The notes: a model not told the origin generated them from the letters alone. Positions 16,014 to 25,226 are shown, counted from the stretch's first letter. The stretch: DNA of 64,000 nucleotides from Streptomyces tendae (GCF_008632955.1 NZ_CP043959.1:3906001-3970000); one strand, 5' to 3'. Numbers and translations are program-made.

Positions 16014-17311
16014 CGCGGCGGGGTGCCGGGGGAGGGGCTCCCGCCCCCGATGCCCTGGCGGTCGCCGGTGCGGGCCAGCGAGCGGCGGAAGGCGTCGGGG
16101 AACTCCCGCTCCACGGCGGCGTCGAGCAGCGTGAGCTGGCGGCGCACCGCCGGACGCCGCTCCGCCGGGACACCCGGCAGCAGGCCCTCCAGCAGGGCCC
16201 GCAGACGCCGGCACACCTGCAGCGAGCCGACGCCGTACTCGCGCACCTCCGTCACGCCGAGCTCGAGGTACTCCTCCCAGCTCCGGCCGGGTACGACGGC
16301 CCGCGGGGCGCCGTCGGCGTCGCCGAGCACGTGCCTGCCCCTCAGCTCGGACCGGCCCACCTCGTGCAGGAACGCGTCGATGTGATTGAGGACCTGGACG
16401 GCGGTGGTCGGGTCGTTCACCGCCGAGGACAGGGCCCGGACGGCGATGTCGACCAGCACGCGCAGCGCGAAGGCGGGGTCCTGCTCGACGGTCCGCTCGG
16501 CGCCCAGCGCCACCAGCCCGGCCAGCCGGCGCGGCTCGGGCGGGGTGCGGGGCGCCCCGTGGACCTCGATCAGCACGGCCCCCGGAGGCACGAAGTCACC
16601 CACGCGGTGCGCCACCACCAGCACGCAGTCGTGGCGCGCGGCGGCCCTCATCAACCCACCCACGTCCATCCCCTGGAGGGCCCCGCCGTCTGCGGAGCGG
16701 ACGACCTCGGCCGGTGTGCCGTGTCCCGGGTGGGCCGCCTCGTCGAGCAGGGTGCACCGCCCCTGGGCCTGCAGCGAGGTGCCCAGCACCCGCAGGCCGG
16801 TGCGGCGCACCCGGTCGGCGATGGCCACGGGACGCAGGTCGTGCACGAACCGGTTGAGGTAGACCAGCAGCATCACCAGACTGACCGCGACGGCCAGGCC
16901 GGCCAGGGTGACGCCGAGATCGGGCACCGTGCCGGGGCCGATCCGGCGCAGCAGCGTGAACGCGAAGGCGAAGGTGCCCGCGAACAGGGACAGCACGGCC
17001 TTCTGCAGCCGGTTCCGGTACCACAGGCGCATGTAGCGCGGGGACAGCGTGCCGGTGGCCTGCTGGACGACCAGCACACCGATCGTGACGACGAATCCGA
17101 GCAGGGCGACCATGGCACCGACGATGGCGGTCAGCACGCCCGTCGCCGTGGTGGCCGTGTACCGCCAGCCGGTCGGGATCCCCACCATGTCGTCCAGGGC
17201 CAGCGCGCCCTCGCCGAGAAGGGCCCCCAGGGCCAGTCCCAGCACCGGCAGGATCCACAGGCTCGTCCTGACGTACTGCCCCAGCTGGAACCGGAACGAC
17301 CAGGTAGGCAT
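15998..17311 (-). CDS. DUF2254 family membrane protein
   Basis: A 437-residue protein with four predicted transmembrane helices in the first 150 residues, including the family stretch GAMVALLGFVVTIGVLVVQQ and SPRYMRLWYRNRLQKAVLS, followed by a soluble domain with the conserved ALSSAVNDPTTAVQVLNHID. DUF2254 proteins are widespread predicted membrane proteins with no proven function. The start is ATG at 17311. It is divergent from the small gene at 17480, and a perfect 21-bp inverted repeat lies between the two. Confidence 0.88.
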   Translation of the reverse strand: MPTWSFRFQLGQYVRTSLWILPVLGLALGALLGEGALALDDMVGIPTGWRYTATTATGVLTAIVGAMVALLGFVVTIGVLVVQQATGTLSPRYMRLWYRNRLQKAVLSLFAGTFAFAFTLLRRIGPGTVPDLGVTLAGLAVAVSLVMLLVYLNRFVHDLRPVAIADRVRRTGLRVLGTSLQAQGRCTLLDEAAHPGHGTPAEVVRSADGGALQGMDVGGLMRAAARHDCVLVVAHRVGDFVPPGAVLIEVHGAPRTPPEPRRLAGLVALGAERTVEQDPAFALRVLVDIAVRALSSAVNDPTTAVQVLNHIDAFLHEVGRSELRGRHVLGDADGAPRAVVPGRSWEEYLELGVTEVREYGVGSLQVCRRLRALLEGLLPGVPAERRPAVRRQLTLLDAAVEREFPDAFRRSLARTGDRQGIGGGSPSPGTPPRHGPR

Positions 17312-17390
17312 GGGCAGCCTCCGCAGTGCCCGGGAACGGGCCGTCGCCCCTCACGCTACCGCCGGGGAACGGCCGACGCAGAGCGTCATC

Positions 17391-17411
17391 GTCACCTGTT
17401 TGACAGGTGAC
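17391..17411. promoter_or_regulatory. 21-bp inverted repeat in a divergent promoter region
   Basis: GTCACCTG and CAGGTGAC are perfect 8-bp arms around TTTGA. The site lies 80 bp upstream of DUF2254 and 69 bp upstream of the small gene and permease. It is 18/21 identical to 15302-15322, so the same regulator may bind both. The regulator is not evident in this window. Confidence 0.6.
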
Positions 17412-17479
17412 GCTGGCGGAACGCATACTCGTCATGATCTGACCGGTCACACGGCAGCCCTCGGACAAGGAGCAGGCGC

Positions 17480-17659
17480 ATGGACCAGGTACGCGAACCC
17501 GGGGACGAGGCGGATGCGCAGCGCCGCACGCGCTTCTCGCACCTGCCCGACAGAATCCGGATCGAGGACACCGTCGAGGAGCGGCCCGTCGCGCCCCACG
17601 GCTCGGCGGACGCCGCGGTCACCCCGGACTGGTGGCTCATACGCATGGGCGGCGTCTGA
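17480..17659 (+). CDS. Small hypothetical protein upstream of an amino-acid permease
   Basis: A 59-residue protein starting MDQVREPGDEAD, containing RTRFSHLPDRIRIEDTVEE and ending PDWWLIRMGGV. AAGGAG 8 nt before the ATG and strong G/C third-position bias support it. It is charged and soluble, with no membrane segment. It precedes the permease at 17857 in the same direction with a 197-bp gap, and could be a cofactor or leader-encoded peptide for that transporter. I do not recognise a named family. Confidence 0.7.
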   Translation: MDQVREPGDEADAQRRTRFSHLPDRIRIEDTVEERPVAPHGSADAAVTPDWWLIRMGGV

Positions 17660-17856
17660 GTCATGCCCCACCACGGGAGGTGCGACGCGCCGCGGGACGA
17701 TTGCGCGTCCCGGAGCCTTCACGGTGCACCTTTTCCGGAGCCGGACGGGATTCCGCCGGACGATTACGTCCGATTTGGCGGGATCCACGGGGATGTCCGA
17801 CCATTGCTCCGGCCCGGCGATCCCGGGCGCCAGTTCGAAGAGAGGCGCACCACCCC

Positions 17857-19278
17857 ATGCACGTCACCGGAACCGTCCCCCCACCGGCTCCGGCCCCGCA
17901 GGCCACCACCGACGGCCCCGCCCACTCCGGCGACACCCCTGACGGCACGGGACGGCGCACCCGCCGGTTCGGCCTGCCCGTCGCCACCGCCCTGGTCATG
18001 GGCAACATCATCGGCGGCGGCATCTTCCTGCTCCCGGCCTCCATCGCCCCCTACGGCACCATCAGCCTCGTCGCCTTCGGCGTGCTGACCGTCGGCGCCA
18101 TCGCCCTGGCCCTGGTCTTCGGCCGGCTCGCCGAACGGGACCCCAGGACCGGCGGCCCGTACGTCTACGCCCGCGAGGCGTTCGGCGACTTCGCCGGCTT
18201 CCTCGCCGCCTGGGCGTACTGGATCACCACCTGGGTGTCCAACGCGGCCCTCGCCGTCGCCGCCGTCGGCTACCTCGACGTGCTGATCCCGGTGAACGAG
18301 CACCGCTGGACCGCCTGTCTCGCCGCCCTCGTCCTTCAGTGGCTGCCCGCCCTCGCCAACATCGCCGGCACCCGCTACGTCGGCGCCGTGCAGGTGGTCT
18401 CCACCGTGCTCAAGCTGGTGCCCCTGCTGCTCGTCGCCGTCGGCGGCCTGTTCGCCTTCGACGCGGACAACCTCGGCCCCTTCCGCGCCGGCGGGGAGAG
18501 CGCGACGGGCGCGATCTCCGCCGCGGCCGCCATCCTCCTTTTCTCCTACCTCGGCGTGGAGTCCGCCGCCGTCAGCGCCGGCGAGGTGCGCGACCCCCGG
18601 CGGACCGTGGGACGCGCCACCGTGATCGGCACCGCCGGAGCGGCGGTCGTCTACCTGCTGGGCACGCTCGCCGTCTTCGGCACGGTCGCCCACAACCGGC
18701 TGGTCGACTCCACCGCGCCGTTCTCGGACGCCGTCAACGCCATGTTCGGCGGGGCCTGGGGCGGCTGGGCGGTGGCGCTCGCCGCGCTCGTGTCGATGAC
18801 CGGCTGCCTCAACGGCTGGACCCTGATGAGCGCGCAGACCTCGTACGCCGCGGCCAAGGACGGACTCTTCCCCGCCGCCCTCGCCCGCAAGCGGCGCGGG
18901 GTGCCGACGGTCGGCGTCGGTGTCACCGTGCTCCTCGCCTCCCTGCTCACCGTGTGGAACTACGCCTCCGGCACGGCCCGGATCTTCGAGACGCTGGTCC
19001 TGGTCACCACCTTCACCGCGACCGTGCCCTACCTGCTCGCCACCGCCGCGCAGCTGTTCCACCTCGTCTCCGGGCACCGGGAGCGGGTCGACCGGGGCCG
19101 CCTGGTCCGCGACGCGGTGGTCGCGTCCGTCGCCGCAGCGTTCTCGCTGTGGCTGGTCGCAGGCGCCGGCTACCAGGCCGTCTACCAGGGGGTGCTCTTC
19201 CTGTTCGCCGGCGTGCTGATCTACGCGGTCATGGCGGCGCGCAAGCAGCGGGCGGAGGCCCGTACGGCCGAGGGGTGA
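17857..19278 (+). CDS. APC-family amino-acid permease
   Basis: A 473-residue transporter of the amino acid-polyamine-organocation superfamily with about 12 transmembrane helices. The first helix carries the substrate-binding GNIIGGGIFLLP, and the helix-6 region reads LLFSYLGVESAAVSAGEVRDP, a family signature. Overall it is closest in type to arginine/agmatine or basic-amino-acid antiporters (AdiC/ArcD-like), but substrate assignment is uncertain. The start is the ATG at 17857; the longer frame from 17632 runs through the upstream small gene. A very stable hairpin follows about 150 bp downstream. Confidence 0.9.
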   Translation: MHVTGTVPPPAPAPQATTDGPAHSGDTPDGTGRRTRRFGLPVATALVMGNIIGGGIFLLPASIAPYGTISLVAFGVLTVGAIALALVFGRLAERDPRTGGPYVYAREAFGDFAGFLAAWAYWITTWVSNAALAVAAVGYLDVLIPVNEHRWTACLAALVLQWLPALANIAGTRYVGAVQVVSTVLKLVPLLLVAVGGLFAFDADNLGPFRAGGESATGAISAAAAILLFSYLGVESAAVSAGEVRDPRRTVGRATVIGTAGAAVVYLLGTLAVFGTVAHNRLVDSTAPFSDAVNAMFGGAWGGWAVALAALVSMTGCLNGWTLMSAQTSYAAAKDGLFPAALARKRRGVPTVGVGVTVLLASLLTVWNYASGTARIFETLVLVTTFTATVPYLLATAAQLFHLVSGHRERVDRGRLVRDAVVASVAAAFSLWLVAGAGYQAVYQGVLFLFAGVLIYAVMAARKQRAEARTAEG

Positions 19279-19430
19279 CCGGTCGGCCGGGCGGTGAACT
19301 GCGGGCTGTGGACACCGGGCCGCCGCCCGCGGATCACCGCCCGCCGCCCGCCGCCCGTCGCCGGGTCGGGCAAATGGGGCAGCTTCCGGGACAGGGCGTT
19401 GCCTCCGGGTGATCCGGCAGTTGATCCAGA

Positions 19431-19483
19431 ACACGGCACACGTGAGGCGGCCGGGGTTTCCGGCCGCCTCACGTGTGCCGTGT
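19431..19483. terminator. Perfect 24-bp stem hairpin
   Basis: Arms 19431-19454 and 19460-19483 are exact reverse complements around a GGTTT loop. It lies 150 bp after the permease stop and only 36 bp before the start of the next gene in the same direction. It may terminate the permease transcript, or sit in the leader of the next gene. Confidence 0.8.
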
Positions 19484-19519
19484 CCCCCTGTCCCGCCCCT
19501 CCCACCGGAGGCCGCAGCG

Positions 19520-20050
19520 ATGCGCGAACCCGCCCAGCCGTCCCCCCGCCCGGCCGACCCACCGACAACGGGACGGCAACCCCCCGAACCGCGCCTGCTC
19601 AGCGGCGTCTACGGGCTGGTCCTGGCCAGCGCCCTGGCGGCCGCTCTGGACTCCCCGGACGAGCAGACCACCGCCGGTTCGGACGCCCTGTGGGTCCTGC
19701 TCACCGCCCTTGCCGCCGCGGCCGCGCACGGCTACGCACACGTCCTTTCCCACCGCATGACCGCGGAGCCCGGGGGACTGACGGCGGGACTGCGCGCCAT
19801 GATCGCGGAGTGGCCGGTCGTCGCCGCGGCGCTCCCCACGGTGATCCTGCTGCTGTTCGCGGTGCCGGACTGGTGGTCGGAGGCCGACGCGGTGGATGTC
19901 GCGCTGGTGCTCAACACCCTGATCCTCGCCGGGTGGGGCGTCTGGACCGCCCGCCACGCGGGCCGACGGTGGCCGGCGTCGCTGCGGGCCGGACTCGGCG
20001 ACATGGTCATCGGCCTGGTGATCATCGGCGCCAACGCCGTGATCAAGTAG
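19520..20050 (+). CDS. Hypothetical integral membrane protein
   Basis: A 176-residue protein with a Pro-rich cytoplasmic N-terminus (about 35 residues) and four predicted transmembrane segments, including LWVLLTALAAAAAHGYAHVL, VVAAALPTVILLLFAVPDWW and the last helix near the C-terminus (MVIGLVIIGANAVIK). His and Glu residues in the second helix are notable. GGAGG 8 nt before the ATG at 19520 fixes the start. I do not recognise a named family; similar four-helix proteins occur in streptomycetes. A small hairpin overlaps and follows its stop codon. Confidence 0.75.
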   Translation: MREPAQPSPRPADPPTTGRQPPEPRLLSGVYGLVLASALAAALDSPDEQTTAGSDALWVLLTALAAAAAHGYAHVLSHRMTAEPGGLTAGLRAMIAEWPVVAAALPTVILLLFAVPDWWSEADAVDVALVLNTLILAGWGVWTARHAGRRWPASLRAGLGDMVIGLVIIGANAVIK

Positions 20051-20078
20051 CGACGGCCCTGGGGCGGGCGGCCGTCGC
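20050..20078. terminator. Hairpin at the stop of the membrane protein gene
   Basis: A 9-bp perfect stem GCGACGGCC/GGCCGTCGC (20050-20058 with 20070-20078) begins at the last base of the TAG stop codon. Confidence 0.65.
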
Positions 20079-20091
20079 GACCGGCCGCGGC

Positions 20092-20141
20092 GTCAGCGGC
20101 GCGGGGCGGGCGGGGTGTCAGCGGCGCGGGGCGGGCGGGGT
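20092..20141. repeat. Tandem 25-bp repeat, two exact copies
   Basis: A 25-bp G-rich unit beginning GTCAGCGGCG is repeated exactly at 20092-20116 and 20117-20141. The second copy holds the stop codon of the MOSC gene, and the first repeats it downstream, so the duplication adds a second 3' end outside the coding region. Confidence 0.85.
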
Positions 20142-20634
20142 GGGCTCCGACAGTACGGCGAACCGCGTGGGCCCGACGGCCAGGACTCCGTCGTCGAGCG
20201 GGGTGCACCGGACCCCGCCCTTGTCCCTGAGCGCGCGCTGCGCGCCCGGGCCGACGGTGACGTTCATCCAGGCACACGGCCGCGCGGGCCGGTTCACGGA
20301 GAACCGCACCGGCCCCGGCCCGCAGTCCAGACTGATCGTCGCGCCCACGTACGCGTCGATGTCGACGCCGCGGAGCAGGACGTTCCGCCGGGTCTGCCGT
20401 AGGTCGACGGCGGGGTCGATGTCCGTGGGCAGGTTCTCCGCGGACATGATCGTCACGGAGGCGTCGCGGTGGGCGGGCTGCGCGTAGTAGCGGTCGCCCA
20501 CCAGCCCCAGCCTCGCCCGCACCTCGGCGCGCGGACACGCTCGTCGTCGGGCCGGGCGCGGGCCCGTCCGAGGGCCGCCCGTCGAGCCGGTGGGAGGGCG
20601 ACACCAGAAGCTGGACCACCTCGACTTCGATCAT
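20118..20634 (-). pseudogene. MOSC-domain protein, frameshifted
   Basis: The N-terminal end (MIEVEVVQLLVSPSHRLDGR, ATG at 20634) and the rest of the MOSC domain (RARLGLVGDRYYAQPAHRD to the TGA at 20118) lie in different frames that meet near 20530-20545. The bridging residues (DDERV, then RAEVRARLG) are spread over further frames, so more than one base is off. MOSC proteins bind a molybdenum cofactor sulfur or act as sulfur carriers; this one would be about 170 residues if intact. The Cys at the family position is visible in RPARPCAWMNVTVG. Confidence 0.75.
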
Positions 20635-20909
20635 GCGCTTCCTCGTCGGCTCCGGCGGACACACCGGCTCCGACCCTACCCGTCTCCCTTCACCTGCGCG
20701 GAAGCGGAACCGGAGCCCGCCGGTCCGGCATCCGCCCGCCCCGGGCTCCCCCGACGCGGGCGCCTCCGCGCCGGAGCCGCCGACAGCGTGGGCGACGCCG
20801 ACCGAGCTGGGTCCCTCCGCCGACTGGTACCGCCCGCCGGGGCGTGGCTGCCCGCCGTTCCCGGAGATCTACGGGGCCGTGCGGGTCGGGGCCGGTGGCA
20901 GCGGGGGCG

Positions 20910-22222
20910 TTAGCGGAGTGGGGGCTGCTCGCCGGGCCGGGACTGCTCGCCGGGGCGAGGGTGCCCGCTGTCCCGGGCATCTACGGAGCCGTCCGGAATG
21001 GGGCCGTCGGCAGCGCTGGGTAGGTTCCCCATGCTGGGGCCGCCCGCCGGGCCGGCATCGCCTGCCGGGCCGGGCACCGGCGATCCGGGGTCCGCCGAGC
21101 CAGGCCCCCCTGAGCCCGGCGTCGCCATCCCCCTCCCGGACGTCCTCAGCGTCAGCGCCGCCGCGACGCCCGCCAGCGTGCCCCACAGCACCGCGGCGCT
21201 CGTCCCGTCGCCGAGCCCGGACGCCGCCTGGAGCAGACCCCGGTAGTTCCACGACCCGTCGACCACCGCCACACGCACCAGATGCCGGGCCAGCAGCCCG
21301 AGGACGACCGCACAGACCGCGCCCGCCGCCATCGCCGGGACCGAGACATGGGTGAGCACCCCGGGCAGCCACCGCAGCGCGCACCAGACCACGGCCAGCA
21401 GCAGCACGTCTCCGAGCCGGACCAGCAGCCAGTCGCCGAAGGGACCCCGGCCGGACCGGACCACGCGCTCAGCACCAGCCACTGGCGCAGCAGATCGCCC
21501 GGTTCGCTGAGGAACCCTGCACCCGTGAACGCCGTCTGGATCCGCGCCGCGTTCTCCTGGTACGACAGCACGACCACCGACACCGCGACCACCGCCGTTC
21601 CCACGGTGGCGGCCACGAGCGCGGCCCGTGCCGGTACGTTCCCGCGGGGCTGCGGCTCCGCGTGCTTCAGTGCCAGCCGGGTCACGAACACCGTCCACAC
21701 CGCCGCGGCCAGCGCCAGCGGCACCAGAACCGTCCGCCCGGAAGAGGAGAGCCCGGCCAGGTGTGGCAGGAAGCGGTAACTGCCGTGTCCCCCAGCGGCG
21801 ATCAGCCAGGGGACGACACCGTCACCGCCAGGGTGCCCGCCACCAGGCCCCAGGCCCACAACGCCAGCAGGGCCGGCCGGACCCGCCCGCGCTCCGCGGG
21901 GATCCGCCGGACGAGCAGCAGGGCCCCGGCCGCGTAGAACACGAACACGGCGACGAAGCGGATCTGCATCGCCGTGTGGTGGAGGCCGAGGTAGTGGGAA
22001 CCGTCGGACGTCGACACGGCGGACCCGTCCGCGAGAGCGCCGGCGTAGGGGTCGTACGCCCACGGGTACAGCCAGCTCCGCAGGGCGGCGTCCGTCTCGA
22101 TGCCGAGCACCCCCGCGGCCCCGTCCAACTGCAGGGCGTCGGCGCCGGCCCCGCCCACCACAGCAGCAGCGTCAGCATCAACCCGCCGCCACGGCCGGTA
22201 TCGCCGCGTACCGGTACTCCAT
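20910..22222 (-). pseudogene. Broken hypothetical polytopic membrane protein
   Basis: Four consecutive frames each carry hydrophobic coding segments that would join into one membrane protein of about 430 residues. ATG at 22222 starts MEYRYAAIPAVAAG; the next frame holds LMLTLLLWW, SWLYPWAYDPYAGAL and a helix FVAVFVFYAAGALLLVRR; the next GHGSYRFLPHLAGLS to FLSEPGDLLRQWLVLS; the last WLLVRLGDVLLLAVVWCAL to a low-complexity Gly/Pro tail ending at 20910. At least three frameshifts separate them. I do not recognise the family. Confidence 0.6.
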
Positions 22223-22455
22223 GTGCCGCCCCCCTCCCCGGTTTCACCGTCGACGCCACGAAGTCGTCGTGGCCCGGGGGACGTTACGCGCCTGCGATCA
22301 CGTGGGGATCACGGTGCCGCTGTGCACGGCTGAGGCGCGGGCGTGGCACCCGACCGGAAACGGAAGCGTGTTCGCGCCGGAAGCGGGAACGAGTGGTCGC
22401 ACGGACCGCCCGGTCCGCACGTCACAGCTCCACCGCAACATCTCAGGAGGCCTTC

Positions 22456-22698
22456 ATGATGGTCGTCGGTATCGTCGCCGTCTGCGTGGTCATCGCCGTG
22501 CTCGCGTTCTTCGTCCCCCGTCTGTCGCGGCACCCTCAGAACGGCACGCAACGCACGCTCGGCTTCGGCTCCCGGGCAGGTTCCAAGGCTCCGGGCCCGC
22601 TCGGGCGGCTGCTCAGCAAGCCCTTCAGCTCCAGCTCCCGTGCGGTCGGCCGCAGTGGCTCCGCCGGCCGTCGGGCGCGCGGCAAGATGCCGTTCTGA
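22456..22698 (+). CDS. DUF6411 family small membrane protein
   Basis: An 80-residue protein with one N-terminal transmembrane helix (MMVVGIVAVCVVIAVLAFFV) and a basic Ser/Gly/Arg-rich tail ending RRARGKMPF, as in DUF6411 proteins of streptomycetes. AGGAGG 6 nt before the first ATG supports the start. It is probably a single-pass membrane protein with a cytoplasmic tail. Function is unknown. It stands alone and converges with the DHFR-like gene. Confidence 0.8.
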   Translation: MMVVGIVAVCVVIAVLAFFVPRLSRHPQNGTQRTLGFGSRAGSKAPGPLGRLLSKPFSSSSRAVGRSGSAGRRARGKMPF

Positions 22699-22716
22699 CA
22701 CGCGCCCGCGTGCCCG

Positions 22717-23343
22717 TCACGACGTGGCGGCCGGTGTGTCCGTCGCGTACCGGGGACGGCCGGCGGGCCGGTAGACCTGGATCGTCACCCCGCCCGGTGT
22801 GGACCGACAGTCGACCAGGTCGAGGGCGCTGTCCGGGCCGTCCTGAGGGAACAGCCGCGTCCCCTGGCCCACGATCACCGGATAGGTGAGCAGGACGAAC
22901 TCGTCGACCAGACCGTGGGCCGCGAGCCACCGCACCAGCTGCCCGCTGCCGTGCACCTGCAGCTCGCCCTGCCCCCGCTCCTTGAGCTCGCGGACGGCGG
23001 TGGTGAGGTCACCGGAGAGGACGGTCGTGCGCGCCCATTGCGGGCGGGTGAGCGTCGAGGAGACGACGTACTTCGGCCGGGCGTGCAGGGGTGCCGCGAC
23101 CGGGTTGCTCTCCGGGTCGGGCATGACGCCCCAGGAGCCCGCGAAGATCTCGTACGTCCGGCGCCCGAACAGGAACGCGTCGGCGCGCCCGTACACCTCG
23201 CCGAGGTGGGCCATCGCCTCCTCGTCGACCAGCGGCAGGGCCCACCCGCCGCGCTCGAAGCCGCCGCTGCGGTCCTCCTCCGAGCCGCCGAGGCCCTGCA
23301 TGACCCCGTCGACGGAGACGTTGGTGATGGTCGTCAGCTTCAT
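22717..23343 (-). CDS. Dihydrofolate reductase family protein (RibD C-terminal type)
   Basis: A 208-residue protein of the RibD_C/YyaP group. Features are the start MKLTTITNVSVDGVMQG, the FLFGRRTYEIFAGSW motif, PKYVVSSTLTRPQW, and the NADPH-binding HGSGQLVRWL near residue 145. Such proteins are NADPH-dependent reductases of unknown physiological substrate. The ATG at 23343 has GGAG upstream; a longer frame to 23424 lacks family similarity. A relative with the same fold lies at 46182. Confidence 0.9.
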   Translation of the reverse strand: MKLTTITNVSVDGVMQGLGGSEEDRSGGFERGGWALPLVDEEAMAHLGEVYGRADAFLFGRRTYEIFAGSWGVMPDPESNPVAAPLHARPKYVVSSTLTRPQWARTTVLSGDLTTAVRELKERGQGELQVHGSGQLVRWLAAHGLVDEFVLLTYPVIVGQGTRLFPQDGPDSALDLVDCRSTPGGVTIQVYRPAGRPRYATDTPAATS

Positions 23344-23568
23344 GGTGTCCGCTCCTGGCCGCCGGGGCGGCGTCGTGTGCCGCTTCCGATGAAGGTGTCC
23401 GATGAGGGTGACTCGTCCGGCCACGCGAACTCATCGCGGCCGGGCGTGGTCCGTGAACTCCCCGTGCGCTGCCCGCGCGCGCCCGGGCAGCCGGGCGAGC
23501 CGAGGGCCGTCGCTGTCCTCCACGGCGCATACTGTCCGTGACGCGCCGGCGCGGACGGGAGACCGCAC

Positions 23569-24810
23569 ATGAGCACACCGAGGGTCGACTACCAGGCCTT
23601 GTTCTCGGTCATGCCCAGCCCTTACCTGGTGCTGGACCCCGACCTCGTGGTGGTCGAGGTCAACGAGATGTACCTCAGTGTGACCGGCCGTGCCCGCCAC
23701 GACCTGATCGGTCACCATCTGTTCGACGTCTACCCGGAGAACCCCGACGATCCGGCGGCGGACGGCATCCGCAACCTGAGCGCTTCCTTCCAGCGGGTCC
23801 TCGAGACGGGGGAACCGGACTCCCTGGCCGTGCAGCGGTACGACCTCGCGGTGCCCGGCCGCCCCGGCGAGTTCCAGGAACGGTGGTGGTCGCCGGTCAA
23901 CACACCTGTCCTCGGACCCGACGGCGAGATCGCGTGGATCGTGCACCGCGTCGAGGACATGACCGAGTTCCTGCTGTCCCGCACGGCGCGCGACGCGCCG
24001 ACGGGCGGGGGCAGGACCCGGGCCGCGGCGGAGGCAGAGCTGTACGCGCGGGCGCGGGAACTCCAGGAGACCAACGAGAAGCTCCGCGCCGCGCACGACT
24101 GGGAACGCCGGACCGCCCTGGCCCTGCAGGAGGTCATGCTGCACGCCCCGGACCTGGCCTCCCACCGCGGCATCGCCGTGCGCTACATGCCGGCCACCCG
24201 GTCCCTCAACGTGTGCGGCGACTGGTACGACGTGGTGGACCTGGCGGACGACAGCTTCACCGTCGCGGTGGGCGACGTCGTCGGCCACGGCCTGGAGGCG
24301 GCCGCCGTCATGGGCATGCTCCGCAGCGCCCTGTCCGCCGCCGTACGCGCCATCCAGGAGCCCGGCGGGGCGATGGATCTCCTCAGCCGCTACGCCCGCA
24401 CCTTCGAGGGCGCGCTCGCGACGACGGCGGCCAAGGCCGTCGTCGACACCCGCGGGCGGCGCATCACCTACACCTGCGCCGGCCACCCCCCACCGCTCCT
24501 GGGAAGCCCGGACGGCACGGTGCTCCTGCTGGACCAGGCCACCGACCCACCGCTCGGCATCCTCACCGAGCGGACCCCGCGCCCCCAGGCCACGGTCGAC
24601 TACCTGCCGGGCGACACCCTCGTGCTGTACACCGACGGGCTCATCGAACGCCGGGGCGAGGACATCGACGCGGGCCTGCTCCGCCTCACCGACGCGCTCG
24701 CCGGCCACGCGCAGCTGGACCCTGAGCCCCTGGCCGACACCCTGCTCACCCGCCTGGGCGTGGCCGACGGAGGCCGCGACGACATCGCCCTGATCGTGGT
24801 ACGCCTCTGA
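23569..24810 (+). CDS. PAS domain-containing SpoIIE-type PP2C phosphatase
   Basis: A 413-residue signalling protein. Residues about 8-130 form a PAS domain (LVVVEVNEMYLSVTGRARHDL), residues 145-185 a charged, probably coiled-coil linker, and 195-413 a PP2C/SpoIIE domain. Metal-binding Asp residues lie in CGDWYDVVDL (about 218), VGDVVGHGLEAA (about 234), LYTDGLIE and GRDDIALIV. It would dephosphorylate an anti-sigma-factor antagonist in response to a PAS-sensed signal. No anti-sigma or antagonist gene is next to it, so it acts in trans. Confidence 0.92.
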   Translation: MSTPRVDYQALFSVMPSPYLVLDPDLVVVEVNEMYLSVTGRARHDLIGHHLFDVYPENPDDPAADGIRNLSASFQRVLETGEPDSLAVQRYDLAVPGRPGEFQERWWSPVNTPVLGPDGEIAWIVHRVEDMTEFLLSRTARDAPTGGGRTRAAAEAELYARARELQETNEKLRAAHDWERRTALALQEVMLHAPDLASHRGIAVRYMPATRSLNVCGDWYDVVDLADDSFTVAVGDVVGHGLEAAAVMGMLRSALSAAVRAIQEPGGAMDLLSRYARTFEGALATTAAKAVVDTRGRRITYTCAGHPPPLLGSPDGTVLLLDQATDPPLGILTERTPRPQATVDYLPGDTLVLYTDGLIERRGEDIDAGLLRLTDALAGHAQLDPEPLADTLLTRLGVADGGRDDIALIVVRL

Positions 24811-24831
24811 GCGTCCCTCTCCGTCCTGCCC

Positions 24832-25149
24832 TTGGAGTTCCCCGTGCCGCGCCCCTCGAGCATCGACGCCCTCGTCTTCGACGTGCCGACCCGGCCGTCC
24901 ACCGGCCGGCCGTCGACGCCTCGGGGACGCCGCCGCAACGGCTGTTCATGGTCGCCGCCCACGCCTGGGAGACCCGCGCCGAGCGCAGAGGCCAGGTATG
25001 CGGTGCGCGTACGTCGCCCGGCCCCTGGGTGGACCCCTTTCTCCAGCCGACGGCTTCGACCTGCACGCCGGCTCACTGGACGCCCTGGCCGACCAACTCG
25101 CTGACGGCACGGCCTGCCCCGCGGACGGCAGCGTGGGGCGCCCACGGTG
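24832..25149 (+). pseudogene. HAD-type haloacid dehalogenase remnant
   Basis: The first frame gives SIDALVFDVPT, a decayed HAD motif I (DxxxT), and then breaks off. A second segment reads QRLFMVAAHAWETR, the motif-IV region of type II haloacid dehalogenases, and a third frame holds the C-terminal end DGFDLHAGSLDALADQLADG. The central part (cap domain and motifs II-III) is deleted and at least two frameshifts are present. It fills most of the 416-bp space between the flanking genes. Confidence 0.6.
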
Positions 25150-25226
25150 AACCTGGCTCGGGCGCGGCGCCGACCGCCGGCCGCGGGCGGCAGTCGTACC
25201 TCGCCCGCGACCGGCGGTGCGTCACT

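Noticed and set aside
19431..19483. A possible riboswitch ahead of the gene at 19520.
   Set aside because: The structure is one plain hairpin with no known aptamer pattern.
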